Source: Fulvia fulva (taxonomy: Eukaryota; Ascomycota; Dothideomycetes; Mycosphaerellales; Mycosphaerellaceae). Taken from it: DNA of 64,000 nt. The stretch spans positions 3,658,001 to 3,722,000 of the forward strand of contig NC_063013.1 of the NCBI RefSeq assembly GCF_020509005.1, given 5' to 3'. Position 1 is the stretch's first letter. Each line of letters begins with the position of its first letter. This document shows, piece by piece, positions 44,901 to 58,143 of this stretch. A program made the translations under genes and the position numbers. The notes under the pieces were generated by a model. The model searched no databases. It was not told the origin of the DNA and saw only the letters and a program-made list of their open reading frames with translations.

Positions 44901-47099
44901 ACGGTAAGCCGGTATAGGTATAGTCAGTTTATAATAAAGGAAAGTAGCCTATATAGACGTATTAATCCTTCCGTCCGGTAGTAACTATAGAGGATAAACT
45001 AGAGCCCCGTCTCTATACTAGACTACCCTTACTAGTAGACGGAAGAGACACTATTAAGAAGCTATATAGGCGCTCCTTAGGAAAGGACCGGAGAACGCCG
45101 GTAGAAGTAACCGTAACTATAATACTAGGTTATTATTTACTAGACATCCTAGAAGTAGGAGTAGGGGCTTTTATAATATATATAAGACGAAAGGGTACTT
45201 AAGTCTACCTTATATATATCCGAGAAAAGGATAAACTACTAGGATCGAAGTAAAGTACCGATCCTCTATACTTATACGCGATATTAACCGCTTAGTTAAG
45301 CTCATACTCTATACGGCGTATAATAGGCAATTATAGTATAGTAGTAGATAATAAGACTACGTAACGACTAGACGCTCGAGCCGTAGCCTTTATACTAATA
45401 GTAGAAAGATCCGGGCCCTCGTTACGGGCGTATAAAATGTACGCGTAAGTAGATATTAACCGGTTCTATAAATCGCTTAATAAGGACAATATTATAGACC
45501 CGGTAGATCACCTACTACCCGAGTACCGTAAGTACGCCCGAACCTTCTCGGCTTAGGCGGTATATAAGCTACTACTATACCGACTAGGTATCGATTATAA
45601 GATTAACCTTAAGGAAGGAAGCAAGCTACCTTTTAAGTATCTATTCCGTATATCGCCTTAGGAGGATAAAGTGATCAAGCGTTAGATAGATAGCTACCTA
45701 GCCGACTAGAAGATTCGAAGGTACGTAGAACGAGCGGATATAGCTTCGCCTATACTTATAGTACGTAAGCCTAGTAGTAGACTTCGGGTGTACGTAGACT
45801 ATCGCGGCCTGAACGCTATTACGTTAAAGTCTAGATACCCTATCCCCTTAATATAAGACACTCTTAATAGGATAGCGGGTAAGAAGTAGTTTACTAAGCT
45901 CGATATAATCGCCGCCTTTAATCGTATCCGTATTACGGAGGGTTACGAATAGAAGACCGTATTTACTACTAGATATAGACAGTTCGAGTGCTTAGTAATG
46001 CCGTTTAGATTATATAATACGCGAAGTATATTTCAGTCTTATATTAACGGTACTCTTCGCGAGTTCCTTAATGATTTCTACTCTATATACTTAGACGACA
46101 TTCTTATCTTTAGCGACACCCGGGAAGAGTATATAGAATATATAAAGAAGGTCCTTTAGAAGATTTAAGGCGCGGGATTATAGCTAGACTTCTCTAAGTA
46201 CGAGTTCTATACGTAATCTACGAAGTACCTAGGCCTTATTATTAGTAAGGACGGCGTGTCTATAGACCTAGCTAAAGTATAGGCTATACGAGACTAGGCT
46301 ACGCCGTAGTCGGCTAAGGATATCCTCGCGTTTAACTGATTCGTAGGCTTTTACCGAAGATTTATTAAGAACTATAGCAAGATCGTCCTATAGCTAGTTA
46401 GGCTTACTAAGAAGGACGTAGTTTTTATATAGTCCCTAGAATATTAATCTGTATTCGAGGGACTTAAATAGGTATTTACGGACGCCGAAGGTATCGTATT
46501 AGCTATATTTAAACCCGGAAGAGAGATAGTACTAAAAACTAATATATCTAACTTCGTAACGGCTACTATACTTAGCTAGCGAGATAAAGACGGCGTACTA
46601 CGGCCTATCGCTTACCTTTCTAAGAAGATATCCCCCTAGGAATATAATTACGATATCTACGATAAGGAACTACTTACGATCGTTAAGGCCTTCGAAGAAT
46701 AGCGACCGGAGCTTATAGCCGGAGATATAGATAGCGAGGAAGGCTACTTTAAGAACCTATAAGATAGCGGTAAGCCGGTACTCGTCTACTCCGACTATAA
46801 AAACCTAGAGTAGTTTATAACTACGAAAGAGCTAAACCGACGCTAAGTACGCTAGGCCAAATTCCTCTCCTAGTTCTTCTTTAAGATCGTATATCGACCG
46901 GGCAAATAAGGTAGAAAGCCCGATAGCCTAATACGACGGACGTAGGACCTACCGGAGCGGTATAATACTAACGACCTACGCCGATAATACTAAAATCGCG
47001 TGCTACTCGGCCCTAAACGATTCCTTAGTATAGCGGAAATGAACGTCTCCGCCTCTAAGGCTCTAAGTCTCTTAGCTAGTAGGATTATATCTATAGCTA

Positions 47100-50000
47100 G
47101 ATATACTAGACCGAACTCTATATATTTAGTAGGGTATACGATCGACGAGGACTATTTATTCGATAGCCCTTATTAAGACGAGCAATCTACTTAAGTAGTA
47201 GCGACCCGCCTACGCTAGCGGCGGCGTAATCGTAGTATAAAGAACCCTAAAACTAAGGTTCCGTTCCCCTAAAGGTAGACCCTAGAGTTACGGAGTTACG
47301 GAGGACAACTACCTAATTAGGAAGCGCGACCCCGAATAGTAGCGAAGGATAGTAACTAACAAGAGCTATAGCCTTACGAACATTCTATACTAAGAGTTAA
47401 ACCGGGGAACAAACTAAGAAAAAACCTAGGATATAAGCTAAGGCCTACTATATAGAAAGTAGAGGCTAACGACAAACAATATAGCATAGATGACCCTATA
47501 TACGGAGGCGGAAAACTTACTAGGGGATGACGAACACCTAGCCCGGACATATAATAACACTATAGCATAGCTACTAGGAGCGCTAAAAGCGCTATTATAC
47601 TAAATCCTAAAGACAATCTAATAAGTAATACAGAAGGTAGCCTAGAGACCAACTATATAGGCAATAGTAGTAGTAGGTAAGAATTAACCCCCTCTAAAGG
47701 CAAGTAAGGCGGTACGCCTATATATTACTAATCCGGCGGAGAAACAAGAAATCGTAGCCCTAATAAGCAAGGAGATTATCGATAGAATCGGCCAAAAGGA
47801 GGTAGTTGGAGCGAGGGTAGAGGCAATAGGCGTAGTGAGACTCTTTACCGTATAGGAGTCTAATAGACGAAAGCTAGAGACCTATAAGGAGTAGACTACT
47901 AAAGTGGCGAAGTCGGTACGAGTCTCCTACTAATAGTATACCGTCATCGCCTACGGGGTCCCTAGGACATTTAAGGTCAAAGACCTTCCCTACCTCTAAG
48001 TATAGAACTAGAACACCTCCCTAGGAGTACGACTAACGAAGGCGGCATAGCTATATAAGACAGTAGACTAAGAAAAGACGCATTTATCGCTTATTATCTA
48101 GGTAGAGATAGCGGAACAAGCTAACTAGATACTAGACAATAGGCTATTCTAGAACTACGAGAGAATAGACACGGAGATCTATTAGAGTAGCTATAGGGTA
48201 CTATAATACTTCTAATACTAACAGTACGGTTATATAGTCCTAAAATACGGGGAGAAGACCCTAAGATATCCTTACTACGTAGGCCTATACTAGGGAAGGG
48301 AATGCCTAAAAAAGGAGAGTAGGTGTATATACTACGGCAGAAGGTACCTAGCGTATTCAAGCTAATACCTAGCTAGAATAGTAGTATAAGAATAAGCGAG
48401 ACAAGTAAGGATCTCTATACTAGCTAGGTACCCTTAACGATAGTAGGAGGGACCTACCGTATATAAGGGCTTCGAGCCGAGCAAAAGGAAGAGGGTAGAA
48501 GAGACGAATAAGGGAACCTAACCGTAAACGTATCTACCTCCCGGTAGGCCTCGATACCTTAACCGGGCCGCTAACGAACTAGGCTAAATACGAATCTTTA
48601 GGGCGCCCTAGCGGCCCTAGGGCTAGCCGGATAGCGAGACATAGGCTTAGGAGACATAGTAGGTTAGTACGGAAATAGACCTTACGGATAACGAATAATA
48701 CTATACGACGACATTACTATTATATAGTATAACGTAAACAAAAGTATAGACAAGGTCTAGCGCTACTTTCTATAAGAGCTAGACCCGCTACGGCACTACG
48801 TTATTACGGTATAGGAACTATAGATCAACCCCTACGTAGGACTCCTAGCCACTTGTAATGACCGGAGATACTATACCGTAATCGCGGGCTAACGAGGCGT
48901 AATCCCGAGGACATATATATACGTAAGTAAGACTATAGACCTTGAGTCGTAGAAGGTTATACTACCGTAGCAGGGCAACCTAGGAGACATAATATCAATC
49001 TAGATCGATACGACACAAGGCCCTATCTAGATCTATAACGTTTATAACTCGCTATCGAGGGGTCGGACGAGTAGGGAACTAGGAACCCTCGCCTACCTAG
49101 AGCGGACCCTAAGCTAAGATATAAAGCAAGTACTCCTCGGCGACTTCAACCTCTACTACCTACGGTAGGGACTCGAATTCACTCCCCCGTACGCGTTTCT
49201 AGGGGGAAAGCTACTAGATATAACCGTACGATACGGAATGGCCTTAGTAATACTAAAGGGAATAGAGACGTAGAAGGCCCGTATAAGTATAAGCACGATC
49301 GACCTATACTTTCTATTACGAGAACTTAAAGAGAGACTAGTCTAATACCGACCGAACTACGCGCTAGAAGCCTCCTTAGACTATATCCCTATCTAAACGA
49401 CGCTAGGGGTGAAGGCGATAGAGGAGCTAGTAAGCAAACTACGCCGTAACTAGAAGAAGGTACGCTAGGACGATATAAGAGACTTTCTAATAGCGAACCT
49501 ACTATAGTATAGAGAACTCGAGACGATAGCTTAGCTAGATTAAGTAGCGGAACAGATTACCTCGGTTATATAGTAAGTAGCGGAACAATATACGCCGTTA
49601 CTCCGGCCCTTAACGTAGTAGAAGGCCTTCTAGACCCCTAAATACTCTACGAAGTAGAAAGGCATTACCTAGTAGGCAACGACGTTCGTCTACTCCTTTC
49701 TCTAGGAACGGACGATATACCTAGTCCTAGGAAGGTACACGTCCGACCCGGTAAAGGTAGAGGCTAGAATACCTTAGGGATCTACTCTCTCCCCTATCCT
49801 ATTTCTAATATTTATGTCTAATCTAATCCCCCTACTTACCTCTCCGTAAACCTTAGTATCGGGGTTCGTAGACGATATAAACATCCTAGCCTAGTTAGAC
49901 TCGATAGAAGAGAACTGTCGCCTCCTTAAAGATAGGTATAAGAAATGCGAGGAGTAGGCAAAGAAGTATAGTGTCGGTTCGCCCCTAAAAAGTACTAACT

Positions 50001-51352
50001 TATATACTTTAGTAAAGCGAGAATATACTATAACATAAAGGCGGCGGTAAGAATCTAAGGCTACGAGACTAAGCTATTAGCGGAGCTACGAGTACTAGGG
50101 ATCTAGCTCGACCCGAAGCTAAGCTAGAATGTATAGATTAAGAAAGTATAGAGTCGAGCGTAAGTTAACGAAGCCTTAATAAAGAGGCTTACGGCATCTA
50201 TATAGGGAGCAACATTCGATAAGGTAAGAGTAATATATAAGGCGATCGTTAGACTAGCTATGTTATACGGGGTATAGATTTAGGGAATGGGAGGCGTAGG
50301 TAAGCCGATCTCGAAACGGATAGAGTAACCCCTAAATAGGATATAGGTAGGTAACCTACGTAGGATACTAGGCGTATATAAGACAACGTTAATAAGTACG
50401 GTAGAAATAGAGATAGGAACACTACTAATCGGCTAGTATATCCGGGGAATAAGAATTTAATACGCGGTAAAGACGATAGATTACCTAGTATAAACTACGA
50501 TCTAGGAGGTAAAGAATAAGATAGAAAGCCGCTACCGGAGAGGGGCCGGACATAGGACAAGCTAAAAAGAGGATGACCTTACTACCTTTACGGCCGTATA
50601 GACAAGTACCGAATGGCTAGCACGAAAAGAGGAGGAGCGTAGGACTCGCTAGGCCGGCGGGAGTAAGGCTAAGACCTAAAGCCTAGCGGAATAGATTACG
50701 AGCTACCTATAGGAGTAGGACTAGAAAAGGAAGCCCCCTAAGATAATAGGCCCGATAGTACTCCGAGCCTTCTAGAGACATAATTACTAGCTATATAGGG
50801 ACCTAACAAGGGCCGAAGTAAGTATAGCGATCTAAATCAGGTCCGAACATATTAGATTAAGGGCCTACCTGTTTAGGAGACGCGTACTAGACATCTATAG
50901 CCTAGCCTACTAGTGTAGCTACCTATCGTAAAACCTAGAATATATACTACTACGATGCCCGTAGTAGGCGAGAGGTAGGGGAAATCGGAGGTACTAAGCG
51001 GGAAGGAGAGACTATAAGTCAATTGTTAGGGACAAAGGTAACATTCGCCGAATCTCTCGGTAGATACTATAGTAGGGATACCTCTAGTAGTTTAGCCTCG
51101 CTAGCGAGACGGAGGAGTAGATAGACAAGAGGCGGAAGCTAGGGGGGTTATAGATAGGGTAGTTATTAGGGCAGGCCTATAACACTAGCGTACCCCTAAT
51201 AAGGGAAATCTAAGACGACAACTAGGAGGAAAAGATAGGCGGGAAGGAGGAGGGGTTTTTACTAATACGGTTTCCCCTCTATATATACAAAAACAAGATA
51301 GTATAGCTATATAGGCCAAAGGGTACTACAATAGCTTAATGAAATATCTATC
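47100..51352 (+). mobile_element. LINE-B: Tad-like LINE with internal deletion, RIP-dead
   Basis: 4253 bp inside gypsy B between RNase H and integrase. Flanked by a perfect 14-bp duplication TATATCTATAGCTA (47086-47099; 51353-51366). The 3' end is an ATCT-type tail. ORF1 can be followed from about 47700 (GVVRLFTVQESN region) and its zinc knuckles near 48200-48350 have Cys and His changed to Tyr. ORF2 starts near 48695 with ITIIQYNVN-like sequence (TAG in place of CAG); GDFN is visible near 49141 and GFVDDINILA near 49865. About 0.9 kb covering the end of the endonuclease linker and the N-terminal half of RT is missing at about 49655. Without that deletion it would be full length. Confidence 0.87.
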
Positions 51353-51366
51353 TATATCTATAGCTA

Positions 51367-53565
51367 CGACTACGAATACTAGTATAGTTATCGACTAGGG
51401 CCTCGAGACCGACATCCGGAATCTATATGACTAAGACAACGCCTAAGAAGCTCTATAGTAACTCCGCGACAAATAGAAGGTGACTTTACTCCGTAGTAGT
51501 AAGCTTAACGACCGCGACGCTATTATTATCAACGATATAATCTATATAAAGAACCGGTTTAGCGGGCTTAGACTATTCGTACTACCGTCCAAAGATAAGT
51601 ATTATACGGTCTATAGCCGAATTATTAAGTCCTTCTATAATATACCTACTACCGGATATCTAGGAAGAGCTAAGACGTATAAGAAAGTCACCTAGTACTA
51701 TATATAGCCGAGGATAGCGCGGACCGTTCGTACTTTCTACCGTAGTTATCGAGTATATATAAATACTACGACTTTAACTAAAAAGCTATATAGCCTACTA
51801 TACCCGATACCGATTCTATTCGATACCTAGGAAGACGTAGCTATAGACTTCGTAGTCGAGCTACCCGAAGGACGCTATACTACCGATAGCTAGACCTATT
51901 AGAACGTCCTAATAGTAACTAATAGACTAGGTAAGGAGAGGCACCTGATCCTAGTACTAAGTATAAAGGCCGAGTACATCGCGTATATCTATACTAAGTA
52001 CGTATTTAGTAGGTACGGGCTCCTAAAGTCGATTACGTCCGATCGCGGTCCGTAATAGTTATTAGTATTCTAGTAACGCCTCTACGAGTTACTATAGATC
52101 AAGCGAAAGTTATCTACTAGATACTACCCCGAGACCGATAGATAGAGCGAGAACACGAATAAGGAAATAGAAAAGTACCTCCGAGCTTTTATTAACTATA
52201 CCTAGGACGACTAGCCGGATTAGCTACCGCTAGTAGAGTTTATAGCTAATGACAGAGTATCTAAAAGTACGGGAGTGTTACTATTTATAGCTAACTACGG
52301 TAAAGTACCGCGATACGTAGACGGCGAGCTAGACCTTCCGATCCGAGCGATACCCGCTAAGTAGAAGCTTAACGTATTATCGGCCGACGCTTTCGTAAAG
52401 AGAATAAGCGATATACGGGAGTATCTATACGAAGCAATATATATAATATAAGACTTATAAGCCGACTTCGCTAATTAATATCGTACGCTAGTACCTACGT
52501 ACGAGGTAGGCGATAGAGTCTACTTAAGTACCCGTAACTAGCGTATAGCTCGGCTATCTAAGAAGCTTAACTATCGCTACGTAGGCCCCTACGTAATAAT
52601 AGAAGTACTACCGAACGATACGTATCGCCTAAGCCTACCGCGGTCGCTAGGGAACCTATATAACGGATTCTATACGAACCTCTTACTCCCTATATATAAA
52701 GCGTTACCTAGCTAAGTAGAACTAACCCTACCGCCGATCGAGGTAGAGAACGAAGAGGGAATTGATCAGTTCTAGTATATAGATAAGATCCTAAATATAT
52801 AGAGGAAGTACGGCTAGTATAAGTATCTAGTTAGTTAGGTAGGAGACGACGAGGATCTATTATAGGAGCTAGCGGAGGATATAATAGAGATAGCCGCCGC
52901 CTCTATTATAGACTTCTACTATAACAGCCTAAGGAAACTAATACCTACCGGCTTTATAGTACTAGAAGGATAGGTAGCGAATAAAGCGAATCCCTCCGCG
53001 TCGGTATTAGTTATAGCTAAGGTAGTAACTATAGGTAGGTACTACCTTTAGGTAGAAACAGCGCCTATAGCTCTCCTATATAAGGTAGATAACTATGTTA
53101 GTCTAATAGCGATAGTAGCTTTAGATAAAGACCCGTATAGTACGGACCCGAGAAAAGCGACCGATAGTAGGAATACGAGTAATATACGTTAATATAAATA
53201 GGAAGCTTCCTATAACTCTATAACCTTAACGGTACCGCTATCTTCGAATAGTATTAGGTCCTATAGCTCTTTAGATACTTATATAATAGCGCCTATAACG
53301 GAGGCATTTATAGACTTCGTAAATCGCTACGACTCTCTCGGTATCCGATATAGCGAGGATAATAATAGTATAGTAAAGCGTAAGAGCGTAGTAATAGACG
53401 ACTTAACGACCGACGACAAAGACGACGTTATAGAGGACGAAGTAATAGATAATAACGCGATAGATAATAAAGCGGATAATCTAGAGAACGATACGACCTT
53501 TACGTAGGCCTACGTCGTAAGGAAGAATAGTACTAAGGATAGGCCGATTTTTTGGAGGGGGGTAG
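51367..53565 (+). pseudogene. Gypsy B integrase and chromodomain remnant
   Basis: The Pol frame resumes after LINE-B. An open remnant 51480-51695 gives RFSGLRLFVLPSKDKYYTVY, the integrase zinc-binding region with its His/Cys partly changed. The catalytic core follows with VAIDFVVELPEG, SITSDRGP and FIANDRVSKSTGVLLFIANYG. A segment near 52770-52900 (YIDKIL, YKYLV, DDEDLL) resembles a C-terminal chromodomain. The stretch ends in a G-rich polypurine tract (53553-53562) just before the 3' LTR. Confidence 0.75.
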
Positions 53566-53735
53566 TATTACGGGCCTAGGCGGACGTCTAGTAAATAGCA
53601 GTCGGTCACGTGACTCGGCACGGGCCGGCCCGTATGCCTCGGCTTATATATTAACTTTCCGTACCTCGTACTCCTCTTAGATAGCCTGTCTAACAACTTC
53701 GTTATTTGCCTTATATTAAGAACGGCTCCCTTATA
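53566..53735 (+). repeat. Gypsy B 3' LTR
   Basis: 170 bp preceded by the polypurine tract GGAGGGGGGTAG. TCACGTGA at 53606-53613. Confidence 0.9.
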
Positions 53736-54570
53736 CCGCCTACGGCTATATAAGAAGAAGGTGACCGGTTAGCGTAAGTTAATAATAGTACTAAACGACT
53801 CTTACGGCGAGTACTATAAGCTTAAGAAGTATAAGAAGGCTTATAATAATTATACCTAAGGTAATCGTATATTTAACGTATCTTATACTAAGTTCCTAGA
53901 GTACGGGTACTACCTAGAGAAGATAGATAAGGAACTTATCGACGATATCTAGGACAAGCTAAACGATAAGTTAAAGTAGGTACTAGTATATTACGACGAC
54001 CTTAATAACCTCCTAGCCCTTTAGCGGTACCTTCGCGATATCGAACTAAAATTAGACGATATTAAGGGTTCCGGCGGAGGCGGTAGCGGCCGTAATAATA
54101 GTAGCCGTCGCGGTAGTAACGAAGGTAAGCCTAAGTATATCTACTATAACGAGAAGATTCGTAAGGAATATAATCTTAAAGCCGCTAAGTACGATAGTTA
54201 TACCTTCCGTAATCTTACTAAGGAAGAAGTAGCTAAGCCTAAGGAGGATATATTCTACTACGTATATAAGGCTATAGACTATAAGGGTACCTAGTCGCCT
54301 AAGTGTCCCTTTAAGAAGTATAAGAAGACTAGTAGCGACGCTAATAACGCTACGAAGAACGTATCGATCTAGGTCGGCGACGTACTAGTAGAGCTTAAGG
54401 CTACCGAGTCGGGGGAAGCCTAGGCTCTAGTTATATACGTACCGACTAGTAGCCTATACTCGCGCCTAGTACTAATCCTCCGAAGACGGTACTACTAGAA
54501 CCTCCTAAGGTTACGCCCTTATTATATTACCGTTATAGAGGAAAGAGGAACCCTATATAGTAGGAAATAG
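53736..54570 (+). mobile_element. Gypsy A, Gag segment 2 (RIP-dead)
   Basis: Continues the Gag frame cut at 41807 (RLYKKKVTG onward) through LEYGYYLEKIDKELIDDI and a Gly-rich linker (GSGGGGSGRNNSSRRGSN) to a damaged zinc-knuckle-like region near 54240-54320. It ends at the target duplication of LINE-A (TATAGTAGGAAATAG, 54556-54570). Confidence 0.7.
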
Positions 54571-57500
54571 ATAGATAGATTTGTTATTCCCCTATTCTAG
54601 GACCCTATTCGGCCTATATAGGTATATATCTATTATTATATATAAAGGGAAACCCGAATAGGTAAAAACTCTTCCCGCCCCCGACTACTCCTTATCTAAA
54701 TTAGCTTTCCCTCTGAACGTACGTAGTCTATATTACTACCCCGTTAGCCCCCGCTCCTAGCCGGTCTTATCGCGCTACGCCGTATCCTATCTTCCTATAC
54801 TACTCCTACTAGACGGTACTGTTCTAGCTAGCCCTTCTCTAGTATCTAGTTCGTAATACGCCGTAGGTCCTTAACGTTATTAAGAAGTGCCCTAATCGTC
54901 CGGTTCCTCGCCTTTACTATCTACTCCCCCCTTCCTAGCGACTACCTCGGATAGACGAGGAGTACGTACCGTACGTTCTAGGAGTAATAGCCGTAGGGGT
55001 AGCTAGTATTCGTATATCCTAGAACCTTCCTCTATAATAGGTACCCCTAGAGGCCGATATGTTCGCTTCGTAGTTAGGTTACTATACTACTCTTTACCCT
55101 CGTAAGGCGGTAGTAGATAAGCTTCGGGGGGTACTTAACCGCGGATTTTGTAGCTAACTATTCCTTAGGTTGTCCCGCTAGCTAAGGGCGTCTACTATAC
55201 CCTACAACCTAGTTGTTCTACCTCTCTTTCTATAGTTGCTCTACAAACGATTTCTTACCTTCCTATTATATTACTAGCTATTCGTCCCTTACCCGGTAGT
55301 TCGGCTCGTTTCCGGGTCGAATGCCCCTATACGCTAGTACTAATTCGCGGGCCCTTACGACTATACTAGCGATAGCCTTCTATACTAGGTACTATGCCGA
55401 CTTGCCTAAGTAGGAGGTCCGTAGTCCCTAGATATATAGGTCGATCGGCGGTATAGCGGTCTCGTACTTAAGCATCCTCGTTAGTATCGACTTATATACC
55501 CCGGTGACCTTCCTTAGGCATTAGTTTTAGATCTTCGCTAGCGGCGCGACGAGTCCCTTCGATAGGTAGGCCCTCTCGCCTAAGGACTACACTTAGCTAC
55601 TATAGGTAAGGACTGGCCGTATAATAGCCGTATATAGAAGTCGTAACTACCGAAAGTCCGCCCCCTATATAGACGTAGTAAGCCTCTAGTATAATACTAT
55701 ATTCTATTTAGCTTTCCGTAATATTACCTATACGTACTTCCTCTACCGTAGCGCCGGGTCTACCTATAGTCCGAGGATCCTAAGCTAATTTACCGGGTTA
55801 GTCGTATACCCCTATATCTAGATAGAAGCTTACATATTGTAGAACCGTGGCCGGCGCGTAAAGTGTATTAGATTGTACTTTTCTAGGGCAAACCGAGCCC
55901 CGTGCCTCCTAGCCTAGTCCTCGTAGATCTTGTGCTTCTCTTCTAGTAGCCTATAGTTCTCCTTAGTCGAGGAAGACTACGCTAGGATGTTTGTGTCGTC
56001 TACGAAGCCGCTCGTAGCGGTATTCTAGGATTCTAGGGCTAGGAGTAGCGTCGCTATAAAGAAGAGGAATAGAATAGGTGCTAGCGTTAAGCCTTACGGG
56101 ATTCTAGTATAGACTACTTAAAATAGGCTTCTATACTAGCCGACTAGGATCGACGTACTACGGTTTTAGAGGTAGGACCGTACGAAGTTAACAAGCCACT
56201 TAGAGAGTCCTTTCGACCTTAGGATATAGAGTAGCCGCGGGTATAACACGTAGTCGAAGGCTCCCGATATGTCTAGGCTAAGTAAGGAAGCCACCTTGTC
56301 CCTATTCTTATACTAGATAGCCTTTACCTAAGAGGTGATAAGTTCTATCGCGGATAGCGTCGATCGCTATAGGCGCGCACCTATCTAGGTGTCCGGGAGT
56401 AGGGAGTGTTCCTCTACCGCCTCGGAGAGTCTCGTTATAACTAGCTTCTTAAGCGCCTTCCTAAGAGTATTAAGGAGCGTAATTAGGCGGTACGACTTTA
56501 CCTACGTATAGTCTTCCTTTTACGGCTTACGTAGGGCTACTATCGTCGATTATTTAGATACTATCGGGTAGTATCCGGTCTATAGGTAGGCGTTAAAGAT
56601 CGCTACGACTACTAGGGCTAGTTGATCTCTATACTTCTTTAGTAGCTCGTTTAGGATCCTATCCGGCCCCGGGGCTTTCTTCGCCGGTAACTTCCTAAGT
56701 ATAGCGGTAACTTCTCCCTCGGACACCTCCTATTAGACCGCGATACTAGGGGCTAGAGGAGTAGAGCTATTTATATCGCTTAGATTAGCCTCGACTAGGG
56801 GCGGGAAGAACTTACTAGCTAGTAGACGCGCTATAGCCTCGGGGTCGCTAACCGGGCTACTAGGCAATTATAGCGCTAGGATAGAGAAGGAGGGGCTCTA
56901 TATAGGGTCCTATCGGGCCTATTTCGCTAGCTTCTCTATCCTCGCTAGCTTACCGGCGATTTCTTCTACTATAGCCCTCTAGCCGACCACTTTCTCCCTC
57001 CGTATTATAGCTTTCTTCTATTAGTATACCTCTATATATACGTTCTAGGCCTCCTCGCTATAGCTACTCGTCTATATCCGGCGGGCTCTCCTTACTTCTC
57101 TTACTACCGTAGTACACTTCGGCGTCTAGTATAGTTTAGACTATATCGTTAGTTAGGTAAGCGGAACGTAAAGTAAGGTCGCTTTTCTTATTTCGTCTAT
57201 TAACCCTTAGACTGCCTCGTCTATCTCGTCTTTACTATTATATTACTACTACGTAATCTAGACTAGCCTCTCGGAGTTATCGAGGTACGCCTAGATATTA
57301 GCCTAGTAGGCCTTTCCCTAGTTTAGCTTAGGGGTTCTCGCTAGTATACGTTATATCTATATCGTAATAGAGGTCCTGACTAGTATATAGTCTAACGACG
57401 CCTCGAGTTTATGTTCGATCCTATAGTAGGTTACTATATAGTAGTAGCTATCTAAGATCTAGGAGAGGTCGATCGTGCCTTAGAGTCCCCCTCTCTTCTA

Positions 57501-58143
57501 GGTATCTAGATCCTTCGGGGTATTAAGGGCAATTACGTTACTCGCTATTAAGTCGAGTACTTCGTCGGCTATAGGGTATAGCTATATAAGGCTTTTCTAG
57601 GAAGGGTAGTATATATTAAAGTCTCCTACTACGATATAGTACCCTTGTCTCTTAAGCGTACTATCTAGGTGTCTATAGACTCTAAGGTCGCGGCTAGACC
57701 TCGAGGCTAGCGGTTATATATATAGGTTATATATCTAGGTACTACCTACGTAGAGGGAGGTAATATCGCCCCTGCCTTCTTTGTCTACGTAGTATACTAC
57801 CTCCTAGTCGGATTCTAGTATGTCCTTACTAATATAGACACACGTACGGGGTCTACCGTCGCCTCGTAGGTATGTCGTATAGCCTAGTAACTTATAGGTC
57901 GTTAGTCTCTTATAGTACGGGTTAATCTATAGCTCCTAGATTACTAGGACGTAGTAGACGTACGGGTCTACCTCGTATAGGAAATGGTTCTAGACTATAT
58001 CCTTACTATAGTTAACGTTATACTAGATAATACTAAGCGTATCGAGGCTAGTTATCGTTATCGATAATCATTTCCTCTATAATATCCTATATTCTACTAC
58101 CTTATACGTCCTAGTCTACGCCTATCGGCTATATACTAAAGGG

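Larger units (their letters stand above)
41808..53735 (+). mobile_element. Gypsy B: Ty3/gypsy retrotransposon, RIP-dead, split by LINE-B
   Basis: Bounded by 170-bp LTRs (41808-41977; 53566-53735) with ends TATTACGGG and CCCTTATA, from TGTTAC...TTACA. Flanks TCGCC and CCGCC are a 5-bp duplication with one mismatch. Without LINE-B it is about 7.66 kb. Domains in order, reading through stops: coiled-coil Gag (about 42300-43450) with an acidic/Ser-rich stretch, Gag core, zinc knuckle (about 44280), retropepsin-like protease (about 44610-44880, ending YNIVLGRP), RT (about 45660-46170, with PSGGLRV and SIYLDDILIFSD), RNase H (about 46440-46920), then after LINE-B integrase (about 51480-52440) and a probable chromodomain (about 52770-52930). 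RT before integrase is the Ty3/gypsy order. The LTR carries a TCACGTGA palindrome. All frames are broken. Confidence 0.87.
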
